From: Microbacteriaceae bacterium
GTDB lineage: Bacteria > Actinomycetota > Actinomycetes > Actinomycetales > Microbacteriaceae
Direction: 5' to 3'
Length of the DNA stretch: 47,084 nucleotides
NCBI GenBank assembly: GCA_027490915.1
Contig: JAIXXG010000074.1
Location: 1-47,084 of the forward strand
The translations under genes and the position numbers were made by a program. Shown here piece by piece: positions 15,189 to 23,514 of the stretch. The notes under the pieces were generated by a model. The model had not been told where the DNA came from. It ran no database searches and worked only from the letters and a program-made list of their open reading frames with translations. The first letter of the stretch is position 1. Every line of letters begins with the position of its first letter.

Positions 15189-16022
15189 ATGTCCCACACC
15201 GCCGCGAATCCCCTCGACGACCCGCACGCCGACCCCTTCGCCGTCGCCGCTCAGGCGGCCGCGCAGCTCGCCGAGGCGACGGGGGTCGAGCGCCACGACA
15301 TCGCCCTCACCCTCGGCTCGGGCTGGGCGAAGGCCGCCGACCTCATCGGCGAGACCACGCACACCATCCCCGCCACCGACATCGCGGGCTTCAGCAAGCC
15401 CGCGCTCGAGGGCCACGTCGGCACCCTGCGCTCGATCCTGCTGCCGAGCGGCAAGCGTGCGCTCGTCATCGGCGCCCGCACCCACTACTACGAGAACCAC
15501 GGGGTGCGCCGGGTCGTGCACTCGGTGCGCACCGCGGCGGCGGCCGGCGCCTCCGTCATGATCCTCACCAACGGCGCGGGCGGCATCAAGCCGCACTGGA
15601 AGCCGGGCACGCCCGTGCTCATCAGCGACCACCTCAACCTGACGGCGAACTCGCCGTTGGAGGGCGCGACCTTCATCGACCTCACCGACCTGTACGCGCA
15701 GCGGCTGCGCGCCCTCGCCCACGAGGTCGACCCGAGCCTCGACGAGGGCGTGTACGTGCAGTTCCGCGGGCCGCACTACGAGACGCCCGCCGAGGTGCAG
15801 ATGGCGAAGGCCATGGGTGGCCACATCGTCGGCATGTCGACGGCCCTCGAGGCGATCGCCGCGCGCCAGGCGGGCATGGAGGTGCTGGGCCTCTCGCTCA
15901 TCACCAACCTCGCCGCGGGCATCTCGCCCGAGCCGCTCAGCCACGCCGAGGTCATCCAGGCGGGCAAGGATGCCGAACCGGTGATCAGCGCCCTGCTGGC
16001 CCGCATCGTCGCTGCACTCTGA
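15189..16022 (+). CDS. deoD: Purine-nucleoside phosphorylase
   Basis: This 277-residue protein is of the trimeric PNP class (about 270-290 residues). It cleaves purine (deoxy)nucleosides with phosphate to base and (deoxy)ribose-1-phosphate. Visible motifs are TLGSGWAKAADL near residue 40, GARTHYYENHG (phosphate and substrate loop), LTNGAGGIKPHWKPGTPVLISDHLNLT, FRGPHYETPAEVQMAK and GMSTALEAIAARQ, then LITNLAAGIS. The following phosphosugar mutase begins 27 nt later and may convert the ribose-1-phosphate released here. Start set by TAGGCT 7 nt upstream. Confidence 0.95.
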   Translation: MSHTAANPLDDPHADPFAVAAQAAAQLAEATGVERHDIALTLGSGWAKAADLIGETTHTIPATDIAGFSKPALEGHVGTLRSILLPSGKRALVIGARTHYYENHGVRRVVHSVRTAAAAGASVMILTNGAGGIKPHWKPGTPVLISDHLNLTANSPLEGATFIDLTDLYAQRLRALAHEVDPSLDEGVYVQFRGPHYETPAEVQMAKAMGGHIVGMSTALEAIAARQAGMEVLGLSLITNLAAGISPEPLSHAEVIQAGKDAEPVISALLARIVAAL

Positions 16023-16049
16023 TCACCATCGCGCTGTAGGGAGTCACTC

Positions 16050-17729
16050 ATGACCACTCTCGACCGGGCCAAGTCGTGGCTCGAGCAAGACCCCGACCCC
16101 GAGACGCGCGCCGAGCTCGAGGCGCTCATCCCGGCCGCCGAGGGCGGCGATGCGGCGGCGATGGATGCCCTCCGCGACCGCTTCGACACCCGCCTGACGT
16201 TCGGCACCGCGGGCCTGCGTGGTGAGCTCGGCGCGGGCTCGAACCGCATGAACCGGGTGCTCGTGGCCCAGGCGGCCACCGGATTCGCCCGCTGGCTGCT
16301 CGAGCGCGACGAGAACGCCAGCGTCGTCATCGGCTACGACGGCCGCGTCAACAGCGACGTGTTCGCGCGCGACTCGGCCGAGCTCATGGCCGGGGCGGGC
16401 GTGCGCGTCGTGCTGCTGCCGCGCGCGCTGCCGACGCCCGTGCTCGCCTTCGCGGTGCGGCACCTCGGCGTGAGTGCCGGCGTCATGGTGACGGCGAGCC
16501 ACAACCCGCCGCGCGACAACGGCTACAAGGTGTACCTGGGCGGCCGTGACGGCGGTTCGCAGATCGTCGCCCCGACCGACGAGGCGATCCACCAGGCGAT
16601 CCTCGCGGTGGCCGACACGAGCGTGATGGGCGAGCTGCCGCGATCGACGGCGTTCGAGCTCGCCGACGAGAGCGTCGTCGACGCCTACGTCGATCGCACG
16701 GCCGCCCTCGTCACCCGCACGGCCGAGTCGCCCGTGATCGACCCGGTGCGCTTCGTCTACACGGCGATGCACGGCGTCGGGTGGGAGGTCGCCCGGCGCA
16801 CGTTCGCCGCGGCGGGCCTCGGCGAGCCCACGGTCGTGGCCGAGCAGATCGAGCCCGACGGCACGTTCCCGACGGTGGCGTTCCCCAACCCCGAGGAGCC
16901 GGGCGCGATGGATCTGTCGTTCGCGACGGCCCGCGCGGCCGACGCCGAGCTCATCATCGCCAACGATCCCGATGCCGACCGCCTCGCGGTGGCGATCCCC
17001 GACCCCAGCACTCCCGAGGGCTGGCGCCGCCTGAGCGGCAACGAGGTCGGCGCGCTGCTCGGCTGGCGAGCCGCCGAGCGCCTGCAGCGCGAGGAGCGCC
17101 AGGCGAAGTTCGCCGCGTCGCTCGTCTCCTCCCCCGCTCTCGCGGCGGTCGCCGGCGCCTACGGGGTGAGCTACAGCGACACCCTCACGGGCTTCAAGTG
17201 GATCTCGCGCGTCGGCGGCCTCGCCTACGGCTACGAAGAGGCGCTCGGCTACCTCGTCGACCCCGAGAAGGTGCGCGACAAAGACGGCATCTCGGCCGCC
17301 GTCGACCTGCTCGCCCTCGCCGGCGAGCTCAAGGCCGCCGGCCGCACGCTCGCCGAGCACCAGCGCGACTTCGACGAGCGCTTCGGCGCGTTCGCGAGCG
17401 CCCAGGTCTCGCTGCGGGTCACCGACCTCAGCCGCATCGGCGCGATCATGGCGGCCCTGCGCGACAACCCGCCCAACGAGATCGGCGGCGTGCGCGTCAG
17501 CCAGGTCGACGACTTCTCGGGCGGCTTCGGGGTCTTCCCGCCGAGCGACATCCTGCGGTTCTGGATGCACGGCGGCGCCCGCGTCATCGTGCGGCCGAGC
17601 GGCACCGAGCCGAAGGTCAAGGTCTACATCGACGCGTCGAGCGACCAGGGCTCGGTCGACGAGCGCCGGGCCGCCGCGCAGGCCGAGGTCGCCGCGCTCG
17701 AGGCCGGCATGCGCCAGCTCATCGTCTGA
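16050..17729 (+). CDS. pmmB: Phospho-sugar mutase (PmmB/phosphopentomutase-like)
   Basis: This 559-residue alpha-D-phosphohexomutase superfamily enzyme carries GTAGLRGELGAGSNRMN near residue 50, the phosphoserine loop VTASHNPPRDNGYKVY near 148, the metal loop NDPDADRLAV near 307, the sugar-specificity segment DTLTGFKWI near 380, and the C-terminal phosphate-binding RPSGTEPKVKVY. Length fits the PGM2/PmmB branch, whose members act on phosphoglucose, phosphomannose or phosphopentoses. Being downstream of deoD with an AGGGAG ribosome site, it is probably co-transcribed and could interconvert ribose-1-phosphate and ribose-5-phosphate; substrate is inferred. Confidence 0.9.
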   Translation: MTTLDRAKSWLEQDPDPETRAELEALIPAAEGGDAAAMDALRDRFDTRLTFGTAGLRGELGAGSNRMNRVLVAQAATGFARWLLERDENASVVIGYDGRVNSDVFARDSAELMAGAGVRVVLLPRALPTPVLAFAVRHLGVSAGVMVTASHNPPRDNGYKVYLGGRDGGSQIVAPTDEAIHQAILAVADTSVMGELPRSTAFELADESVVDAYVDRTAALVTRTAESPVIDPVRFVYTAMHGVGWEVARRTFAAAGLGEPTVVAEQIEPDGTFPTVAFPNPEEPGAMDLSFATARAADAELIIANDPDADRLAVAIPDPSTPEGWRRLSGNEVGALLGWRAAERLQREERQAKFAASLVSSPALAAVAGAYGVSYSDTLTGFKWISRVGGLAYGYEEALGYLVDPEKVRDKDGISAAVDLLALAGELKAAGRTLAEHQRDFDERFGAFASAQVSLRVTDLSRIGAIMAALRDNPPNEIGGVRVSQVDDFSGGFGVFPPSDILRFWMHGGARVIVRPSGTEPKVKVYIDASSDQGSVDERRAAAQAEVAALEAGMRQLIV

Positions 17730-17760
17730 CGGGGCCGAGGCTTGCTCACTGCAGCTCGGC

Positions 17761-17766
17761 TAGGGT
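17761..17766 (+). promoter_or_regulatory. -10 box TAGGGT, leaderless promoter
   Basis: TAGGGT lies 6 nt before the GTG at 17773 of the membrane-protein gene. Confidence 0.55.
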
Positions 17767-17772
17767 AACGGC

Positions 17773-19056
17773 GTGAGCGACCTGACGTTCGACGTGCGCG
17801 AGAGGCAGCCGCTGCTGCCGACCCCGGTGGTCGGGCTGTGGTTCGCGGCGCTCGTGAGCTGGGCATCCGGTCAGGTGATCGGGGTTCTCGGGCTCATGCC
17901 GCTGCCGGATGTGTTCGGACCGGTCGGGTCACCGGGCACCGACCAGCCCGACCTCGAGCTTCTCGCGCAGGCGCAGCTCATCAGCGCCCTCAGCTCGCTG
18001 CCGACAACGATCGCGGTGCTGCTGGCGGCGATCGGGCTCGGGATGCTCTACAACCGTCGCGGCTTCGACCGACTCTCTCGCACCGCGGCCGTCTCGGCCA
18101 TCGTCATGGCGATCGCGAGCGCGCTCGCCGCCGTCGCCGTGCTGGCCCTGCTCACGATCGGTCCGGACCGTGCGATCGGCGTCATCGACCTGCAGGTGGG
18201 GGTGGTGGTCGCGGTGGCGACCGCCGCGGCCTCCGCCTCCGCCGTCGTGCTGATCCGCCCCTATGTCGACCCGATGGTGGCGCATGTCTGGGCGGGAATC
18301 GCGGGGGCGGGTATCGCCCTGCCGTTCATGGTCGCGGGCATCAGCCCCGCTCTGGTGATGGCGGGCGCTGTCGGCATCGGGGTGCTCGACCGCGCGCGCG
18401 GAGCCCGCACGGAGCGCGAGCTCGCGCGACGGAAGGAGCTCGAGGCCGAGCAGGCGTCGCGCGCCGCCGCGCTGCCGGAGGGCGCCGCCGGGCGCGGCAT
18501 CGGCGTGCGCGGGCTGCCCGGGCTGCCGCCCGTGCCGCGCGCGCCCCGGCCGATGCTGCCCTGGTCGTCGCGCGAGCGTCGGGCGAGCATCGGGCTCGGG
18601 GTCGGGGCGGTGCTCGTGGTCGCGCTCGCCTGGGCCGGCGGGGCCGCCGCGGCGGAGGCAGGGCTGCTCGTCGCCGGACAGGGCTTCGCGCTCGCATCCC
18701 TCGGCGCTGTTCCTCTGCTGGTGCAGGCCGCGCTGCTGCTGCGCGTGGCCGCGGCGACGCGCGAGTCGCTCACGGTGGCCGGTGGCCTGCTCATCGCGGC
18801 CTCGGCGGCGATGCTCACGGCGCCCGTCGAACTCGTCGTGCTCATCGCCGTGCTCGTGCAGGCCGTCGTGGTCGCCGTGCTGACCGCGCTGCTCGCCCGG
18901 CGGGCCGCCGGCGCCCGCGCCGGCACCGCGCTCATGCTCGCCGTGACGGGCGCGATCGTCTGGCTGCTCGTCGTGCTGCCGAGCGGCGCTCTCGTGCTCG
19001 CCTTCGTCGCCGTCGCGACGACCCTCCTCGCCCTGCGCAGAAAGGTGCACCCGTGA
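17773..19056 (+). CDS. Multi-spanning membrane protein, function unknown
   Basis: This 427-residue protein has two hydrophobic blocks: residues about 20-210 with five helices and about 270-425 with five more. They are joined by a charged, Pro-rich cytoplasmic linker (RARGARTERELARRKELE, then GLPGLPPVPRAPRPMLPW). No enzymatic motif is visible and I do not recognise a family. The GTG is set by TAGGGT 6 nt upstream. The stop overlaps the next gene, also a membrane protein, as GTGA, suggesting the two act together. Confidence 0.7.
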   Translation: MSDLTFDVRERQPLLPTPVVGLWFAALVSWASGQVIGVLGLMPLPDVFGPVGSPGTDQPDLELLAQAQLISALSSLPTTIAVLLAAIGLGMLYNRRGFDRLSRTAAVSAIVMAIASALAAVAVLALLTIGPDRAIGVIDLQVGVVVAVATAAASASAVVLIRPYVDPMVAHVWAGIAGAGIALPFMVAGISPALVMAGAVGIGVLDRARGARTERELARRKELEAEQASRAAALPEGAAGRGIGVRGLPGLPPVPRAPRPMLPWSSRERRASIGLGVGAVLVVALAWAGGAAAAEAGLLVAGQGFALASLGAVPLLVQAALLLRVAAATRESLTVAGGLLIAASAAMLTAPVELVVLIAVLVQAVVVAVLTALLARRAAGARAGTALMLAVTGAIVWLLVVLPSGALVLAFVAVATTLLALRRKVHP

Positions 19057-19685
19057 CCACCTCGCCCCGAGCCGGGTCGACCGGCGACCAGCCGACCGCA
19101 GCGCTCGCGCGCCTCACCGCCGCGCCCAGCCGCCGCGCGGGAGCCGCGTGGGCCCTCGTCGCCGTCGGCATGATGCTCGTCGGAGCCGTGCTCGTGCCGT
19201 CGCTCGCCCTCACGCCCGGTGAGGCGACCGCGAGCACGACGGAGGGCGATCGCGCCCTCGTGCTCGGCAACGCGCTGGCCTTCCTCGGCTTCGTTCCCCT
19301 GCTGACGGCGGCCCACGCGCTCATCGGGCGTCGCGCCGAGCCCGTGGGCGCGCTGCTGACGGCCTACCTCGTGCTGCTCATCCGCCCGCTCGCGCTCCTC
19401 GTCGAGGGGCTCGCGCTGCCCGGATCGGTGCTGCTGCCGCTCGGCCCGCTCGTGCCGTGGGTGCTGCTGCTGTCGACCGGGGTCGCGGCGGCGTTCGCGG
19501 CCGCCGCGCTGCTGGCGCTCGCGCAGGAGGCCCGCACCCTCGGGCGCCGCATCGCCGTCGCCGCCGGAGTCGGCCTGCTCGTCTCGCTCGCGCTGTTCTC
19601 GTTCGCGCCGTACATCGCGCCCCTCACGGCGCTCGGCGTCGCCGTGGCGCTGCTGCTCGGCCGCGGGCGCGCCGCGCAGAGCTGA
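19053..19685 (+). CDS. Small membrane protein coupled to preceding gene
   Basis: The 210 residues begin with GTG overlapping the preceding stop. After a 30-residue polar N-terminus there are about five helices: one at AWALVAVGMMLVGAVLVPSL, others at LGNALAFLGFVPLLTAAHAL, LLTAYLVLLIRPLALLV, LVPWVLLLSTGVAAAFAAAALL, and a C-terminal pair. A short loop rich in Thr/Glu (TPGEATASTTEGD) lies between the first two. No family is recognised. Co-translation with 17773-19056 points to a shared complex. Confidence 0.65.
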   Translation: MTTSPRAGSTGDQPTAALARLTAAPSRRAGAAWALVAVGMMLVGAVLVPSLALTPGEATASTTEGDRALVLGNALAFLGFVPLLTAAHALIGRRAEPVGALLTAYLVLLIRPLALLVEGLALPGSVLLPLGPLVPWVLLLSTGVAAAFAAAALLALAQEARTLGRRIAVAAGVGLLVSLALFSFAPYIAPLTALGVAVALLLGRGRAAQS

Positions 19686-19690
19686 GCCCG

Positions 19691-19706
19691 GCGCCGATCC
19701 CGGCGC
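19691..19706. terminator. Hairpin between convergent genes
   Basis: GCGCCG-ATCC-CGGCGC is a perfect 6-bp stem in the 45-bp gap between the stops at 19685 and 19731. A wider, imperfect pairing of 19684-19693 with 19721-19732 is also possible. Confidence 0.5.
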
Positions 19707-19730
19707 GCGGCTCGGCGGCACGCCGGGCGC

Positions 19731-20003
19731 TCAGCCCAGCGCGGCCTCGAGCTTGCCGGCGAGCTCCTCGCCGTCGAAGTAGTTCTCGATCACGATGACG
19801 TCGGCGCGCGTCGCGCCGATCGCCTCGACGAACTCGGCGCTCGTCAGGATCACCTGGGCGTCGGCCGCCACACGCGCGACCGATCCGATGTCGGCGGCGA
19901 CGACGGTGGCCGAGAGGCCGAGCCGCTGCAGCGCCCGCTCGGCGTTGACCTTCAGGATGCCGCTCGTGCCGATGCCGGCCCCGCAGATCGTGACGATCTT
20001 CAC
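19731..20003 (-). CDS. PTS IIB component (ascorbate/lactose-type fold)
   Basis: This 90-residue, single-domain protein has the phosphocysteine loop near its N-terminus: VTICGAGIGTSGIL with Cys7. The pattern C-G-x-G-x-G-T-S is that of IIB proteins of the ascorbate (UlaB/SgaB) group. It should accept phosphate from the IIA protein encoded just upstream. It starts with GTG overlapping the IIA stop (GTGA). No membrane IIC gene follows, since the next gene is convergent, so the usual transporter partner is missing here. It may work with a IIC encoded elsewhere or in regulation. Confidence 0.85.
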   Translation of the reverse strand: MKIVTICGAGIGTSGILKVNAERALQRLGLSATVVAADIGSVARVAADAQVILTSAEFVEAIGATRADVIVIENYFDGEELAGKLEAALG

Positions 20004-20464
20004 GCGGGGGCCTCGGCGCCGGTGCCCGCACCGAGCAGGCGGCGCACCTCGTCGCGCGAGCCCGCCTCGGCGATCGCCGGGATGACCGCCGGGTTGTTGA
20101 AGGCGTTCGCGAGCTCGGCGACCGCGGCCAGGTGGCTGTCGGCCGCGGCACCGGCGAGCCCGATGACGACCCGCACCGGGTCGTTGTGCGCGTGGCCGAA
20201 CTCGACCGGCTCGGCCAGGGTGACGATCGACAGGCCGTCGCAGCGCACCTCGGGGCCGGGGCGCGCGTGGGCGAGAGCCAGGCCGGGTGCGATCACGATG
20301 TACGGGCCGTGCGCATCCACCATGCGGATCATCGCCTCGGTGTACTCGCCCGTCGTGCAGCCGCTGTCGACGAGCGCGTCGCCGGCGAGCTTGATGGCCT
20401 CGCGCCAGTCTGCCGCACGCGCGTGCAGCACGATGGCGCGATCGGCGAGGGCGGGCAGCGTCAC
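20000..20464 (-). CDS. PTS IIA component (mannitol/fructose/ascorbate type)
   Basis: This 154-residue IIA protein has its phosphorylatable histidine in IAPGLALAHARPG (His66), in the style of UlaC/SgaA. Other family positions are TGEYTEAMIRMV near residue 40, VTLAEPVEFGHAHNDPVRVVIGLAG near 85-110 and LANAFNNP. It would receive phosphate from HPr and hand it to the IIB protein that follows. The GTG at 20464 overlaps the adenosine deaminase stop (GTGA), and its own stop overlaps the IIB start, so PTS and nucleoside functions are translated as one unit, which is unusual. Confidence 0.86.
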   Translation of the reverse strand: MTLPALADRAIVLHARAADWREAIKLAGDALVDSGCTTGEYTEAMIRMVDAHGPYIVIAPGLALAHARPGPEVRCDGLSIVTLAEPVEFGHAHNDPVRVVIGLAGAAADSHLAAVAELANAFNNPAVIPAIAEAGSRDEVRRLLGAGTGAEAPA

Positions 20465-21579
20465 AGGGCAGCCTCGAAGCCGTCGATGATGGTGTCCATG
20501 AGCGCCTCGCGGTCCTCCACCGGCAGGAACGCCGACTGCGCCGCGTTGAGCTGCAGCGCGAGCAGGTCGTCGAGGTCGTAGCCGAAGGCCTCCGCGACGA
20601 GAGCGAGCTCGCGGCTCAGCGTGGTCGCGCTCATGAGGCGGTTGTCGGTGTTGACGGTGACGCGGAAGCCCAGCTGGTAGAAGAGGTCGAGCGGGTGGTC
20701 GACCATCGCGTCGCCCCAGGCGGCGATCGCGCCCGTCTGCAGGTTCGAGCTCGGGCTGGTCTCGAGGGTGATCTGGCGGTCTTTCACCCACTCGGCGATC
20801 GGGCCGAGCGTCGCGATCGTGCTGCCGCCCTCGTCGCTCAGGGTGATGTCCTCCAGCAGGCGCACCCCGTGGCCGAGGCGCAGCGCGCGACCGTCGAGCA
20901 GCGCGCCGCGGATCGACTCGATGCCGTCGGCCTCGCCGGCGTGCACCGTGGCCGGGAAGAAGCTCGCGGCGAGCAGGTCGAAGGCGTCTTTCAGGCGACC
21001 GGCGGGGAACCCCGCCTCCGCCCCGGCGATGTCGAAGCCGACCACGCCGCGGTCGCGGTGGCGCAGGGCGAGCTCGGCGATCTCGCGACCCCGATCGGCA
21101 TGGCGCATGGCGCTCACGAGCTGGCCGACACGGATGCGGTGGCCCGCGCCGCGCGCCTCCTCCACTCCGGCGTCCAGCCCCGCCTGCACGGCCTCCACCG
21201 TCTCGTCGAGGCTCAGCCCGCGCGTGAGGTGCTGCTCGGGAGCCCACCGGATCTCGCCCCACACGACGCCGTCGGCGGCGAGGTCGAGCACGAACTCGCG
21301 CGCGACCCGCTCGAGGCCCTCGCGCGTCTGCATGACGGCGGTGGTCACATCGAAGGTCTTCAGGTACTCGACGAGCGAGCCCGAGTCGCTCTTCTCGGCG
21401 AACCAGGCGCCGAGGCTCTCGGCGTCGGTCGCCGGCAGCTCGAGGCCGATCGCGTCGGCGAGCTCGATGATCGTCTGCGGCCGCAGGCCGCCGTCGAGGT
21501 GGTCGTGCAGCGACACCTTCGGCAGCGATTCGATCGCGATCTCGGTGCCGGGAAGGAGGTTCTGTGTCGCCGTCGTCAT
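20461..21579 (-). CDS. add: Adenosine deaminase
   Basis: This 372-residue member of the amidohydrolase-fold ADA family converts (deoxy)adenosine to (deoxy)inosine. The zinc and catalytic motifs are LHDHLDGGLRP near residue 26 (HxH), HAGEADG near 220 (His and the general-acid Glu), LGHGVRL near 246, and VNTDNRLMS near 320. ATG 21579 is preferred over GTG 21585 because TAGGTT is 7 nt upstream of the ATG. The gene lies 10 nt after the IclR stop and has its own promoter but could also be read from the upstream operon. Inosine formed here can be used by the nucleoside hydrolase or by DeoD. Confidence 0.95.
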   Translation of the reverse strand: MTTATQNLLPGTEIAIESLPKVSLHDHLDGGLRPQTIIELADAIGLELPATDAESLGAWFAEKSDSGSLVEYLKTFDVTTAVMQTREGLERVAREFVLDLAADGVVWGEIRWAPEQHLTRGLSLDETVEAVQAGLDAGVEEARGAGHRIRVGQLVSAMRHADRGREIAELALRHRDRGVVGFDIAGAEAGFPAGRLKDAFDLLAASFFPATVHAGEADGIESIRGALLDGRALRLGHGVRLLEDITLSDEGGSTIATLGPIAEWVKDRQITLETSPSSNLQTGAIAAWGDAMVDHPLDLFYQLGFRVTVNTDNRLMSATTLSRELALVAEAFGYDLDDLLALQLNAAQSAFLPVEDREALMDTIIDGFEAAL

Positions 21580-21586
21580 ACCCACA

Positions 21587-21592
21587 AACCTA
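21587..21592 (-). promoter_or_regulatory. -10 box TAGGTT of add, containing the IclR stop codon
   Basis: TAGGTT on the minus strand lies 7 nt before the add ATG. Its first three bases are the TAG stop of the IclR gene. Confidence 0.5.
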
Positions 21593-22273
21593 CCGGTTCG
21601 TTATCTCGTCGTGACCACCGGGCGACCATCCGAGAGCGCGCTCGATCGCGCGCGCCGCGCGGCGCGCCTGCGCCACCACCTCGTCGTGCGCGACCGTGCT
21701 GAAGCTCGTGCTGACGTAGGGCACGGTCAGTGCCGCGACGATGGTGCCGTCGGCCCCGCGCACGCCCACCACCACGTCGGTGATGCCCGGCTGCAGCGCG
21801 TCGGCCCGCACCGCCTCGGCGGCGCCGCGCAGCACCTCCCCGGTCGCCGTCGCCTCGGCGTCGAACAGCGCCCCGACCCGCACGCGGTACCCGAAGTCGG
21901 CGGGCGACTCGACCTGCGCCACGACGCGCACCCGGTCGCCGTCGAGCACCGCGAGGTTGCAGCTCTGCCGCACCCGGTCGGCCAGCTCATGCATCACCGG
22001 CAGGGCGGCCGCGCGCAGGCCCCGCAGCGGCTCATGCCGGTGGGCGAGGTCGAACAGGCGCGTGGCGAGCAGGTAGCCGCCGCCGCGCTCGCGCACGACG
22101 AACCCGCGCCGCTCGAGCGTCGCGAGCACGCGGAAGAGCTGCCCCACACTGCGGCCGGTCGCCTCGGCGACCTGCGACTGCGTGAGCGGCTCCGGGCTCT
22201 CGGCGAGCAGTTCGAGCACGTCGAGGGCCTTCTCGACCGCGGGCGAGCGGTAGTCGGGCCCCGGGGAGCTCAT
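21590..22273 (-). CDS. IclR-family transcriptional regulator
   Basis: This 227-residue protein has an N-terminal winged helix (residues about 10-75: AVEKALDVLELLAES, LTQSQVAEATGRSVGQLFRVLATLERRGFVVR). The IclR effector domain follows, with LFDLAHRHEPLRGLRAAALPVM, SCNLAVLDGDRVRVVAQVE and a small-molecule pocket near ATATGEVLR. IclR proteins usually control neighbouring catabolic genes. The start overlaps the stop of the SAHH-like gene (ATGA), so the regulator belongs to the operon it probably controls. A candidate binding region is the AT-rich gap at 23511-23550. The effector is probably a nucleoside or base, which is inference. Confidence 0.9.
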   Translation of the reverse strand: MSSPGPDYRSPAVEKALDVLELLAESPEPLTQSQVAEATGRSVGQLFRVLATLERRGFVVRERGGGYLLATRLFDLAHRHEPLRGLRAAALPVMHELADRVRQSCNLAVLDGDRVRVVAQVESPADFGYRVRVGALFDAEATATGEVLRGAAEAVRADALQPGITDVVVGVRGADGTIVAALTVPYVSTSFSTVAHDEVVAQARRAARAIERALGWSPGGHDEITNR

Positions 22274-23499
22274 CGGTGCGCGCCCATGGCGGCGAGCATC
22301 CGCCGGGCGATGTGGCGCTCGATGTCGTCGGGAACCGGCTGCGCGCCCGCGACCAGCGCCGGGCCGCCGCGCACCACGCGCTCGAGCGAGAGCGCCTGCA
22401 GCAGAAACCCGAGATCCATGGCCTCGATCGAGTTGCCCTTGGGCTCGCGGCCCGCGAGGTTCATCATGCGCCCCTCGGCAAGCAGCACGACGTGCCGGCC
22501 GCCCGGCAGGTCGATGCGCTCGATCGCCTCGTCGAGAGTCGTGCGGCGCACGGCGCGGGCGTAGAGGGCGGGCACATCGATCTCCCACGGAAAGTGCCCG
22601 GCGTTGGCGAGCACCGCGCCGTCGGGCAGCGCGTCGACGACCTCGTCGGTCACGACATCGGCGTGGCCCGTGGCGGTGATGAGCACCTCGGCCCAGCTCG
22701 CGAGATCGACGATGCCGCCGACCCGGTAGCCGTCCCACGCGGCCTCGAAGGCCTTCAGGTCGTCGATCTCGGTGATGGCGACCTTCCCGCCCATCGCCCG
22801 CAGGTACTGCGCGATTCCCCGCCCGCACCAGCCGTAGCCGGCCACGACGAACCGTCGGCCGGCGATACGCAGGTTGGTGATGCGCATGATGCTCTCGACG
22901 ACCGACTGGCCGACCGAGTGCTTGTTCTCGCCGATGGCCTTCAGCAGCGAGTCGTTGATGACGATGATCGGAAACGGCAGGCGGCCGGCGAGCTCGGCCC
23001 GCAGGCGCAGGCCGCCGCTCGTGGTCTCCTCGGTGCCACCGATGATGCCGGTTGCGCCCGTCGGGTCGCCGGCGGCCACGGCCGCGTCGTCGATGCGCGC
23101 GGCAGCGAGAGCGGCGAGATCGGCGCCGTTGTCGAGCAGGATGCTGGGCCGGGCTGCATCGACGGCGGCGACGTTCGCGTGGTGGTCGTCGAGGGTGTCG
23201 GCGCGGCTGCCGTGCACGGTCATGCCCTGCTGCCGCAGCACCGCCACGATGTCGTCCTGCGTCGAGCCGTGGTTGCCCGTGGCGACGATCTCGGCCCCGC
23301 CGGCGTGCAGCGTCTCGAGCAGCACGGCCGTCTTCGGCTCGAGGTGCAGCGACATGCCGATGCGCTGCCCGGCGAAGGGCTGCTCGTCGGCGAACCGCGC
23401 CCGCACCTCGGCGAGCAGCGGCATGCGCGAGCGGATCCACTCGATGCGGGCGGCGCCGCGGGCGGCGAGGTCGGTCGGGTTGGAGCGGTGGGCACTCAT
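22270..23499 (-). CDS. Divergent S-adenosylhomocysteine hydrolase-like NAD-dependent enzyme
   Basis: This 409-residue protein aligns by eye along its length to S-adenosylhomocysteine hydrolase: LHLEPKTAVLLETL, NHGSTQDD, GGTEETTSGG, INDSLLKAIGENK, the NAD motif VVAGYGWCGRG, ANAGHFPWEIDVP and LLAEGRMMNLA. Retained catalytic residues are His52, Glu158, Lys187 and His302. Several others differ from the human enzyme (numbering from memory): Thr57 to Glu54, Glu59 to Lys56, Asp131 to Asn124, Asp190 to Glu191, and the His353 loop reads KGNS. The C-terminal KPDHYRY tail is absent. Changes cluster at the adenine site, so it may act on another nucleoside thioether or other nucleoside. It is first in an operon with IclR, diverging from a nucleoside hydrolase. 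Confidence 0.8.
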   Translation of the reverse strand: MSAHRSNPTDLAARGAARIEWIRSRMPLLAEVRARFADEQPFAGQRIGMSLHLEPKTAVLLETLHAGGAEIVATGNHGSTQDDIVAVLRQQGMTVHGSRADTLDDHHANVAAVDAARPSILLDNGADLAALAAARIDDAAVAAGDPTGATGIIGGTEETTSGGLRLRAELAGRLPFPIIVINDSLLKAIGENKHSVGQSVVESIMRITNLRIAGRRFVVAGYGWCGRGIAQYLRAMGGKVAITEIDDLKAFEAAWDGYRVGGIVDLASWAEVLITATGHADVVTDEVVDALPDGAVLANAGHFPWEIDVPALYARAVRRTTLDEAIERIDLPGGRHVVLLAEGRMMNLAGREPKGNSIEAMDLGFLLQALSLERVVRGGPALVAGAQPVPDDIERHIARRMLAAMGAHR

Positions 23500-23505
23500 G
23501 GCCAG

Positions 23506-23511
23506 ACTCTA
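23506..23511 (-). promoter_or_regulatory. -10 box TAGAGT of the SAHH-like gene
   Basis: TAGAGT on the minus strand is 6 nt before the ATG at 23499, a leaderless layout. Confidence 0.6.
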
Positions 23512-23514
23512 CAC

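Noticed and set aside
12939-15944. Very long open frame (about 1000 codons) on the minus strand running through deoD and lpdA
   Set aside because: Only its last part, the membrane protein at 12939-13670, looks like protein; the rest is out of frame with lpdA and antisense to deoD.
17838-19685. Apparent single long protein spanning both membrane-protein genes
   Set aside because: The first two-thirds read out of frame with the real 17773 gene and give Arg/Ala-rich sequence; two genes overlapping by GTGA explain the region without a frameshift.
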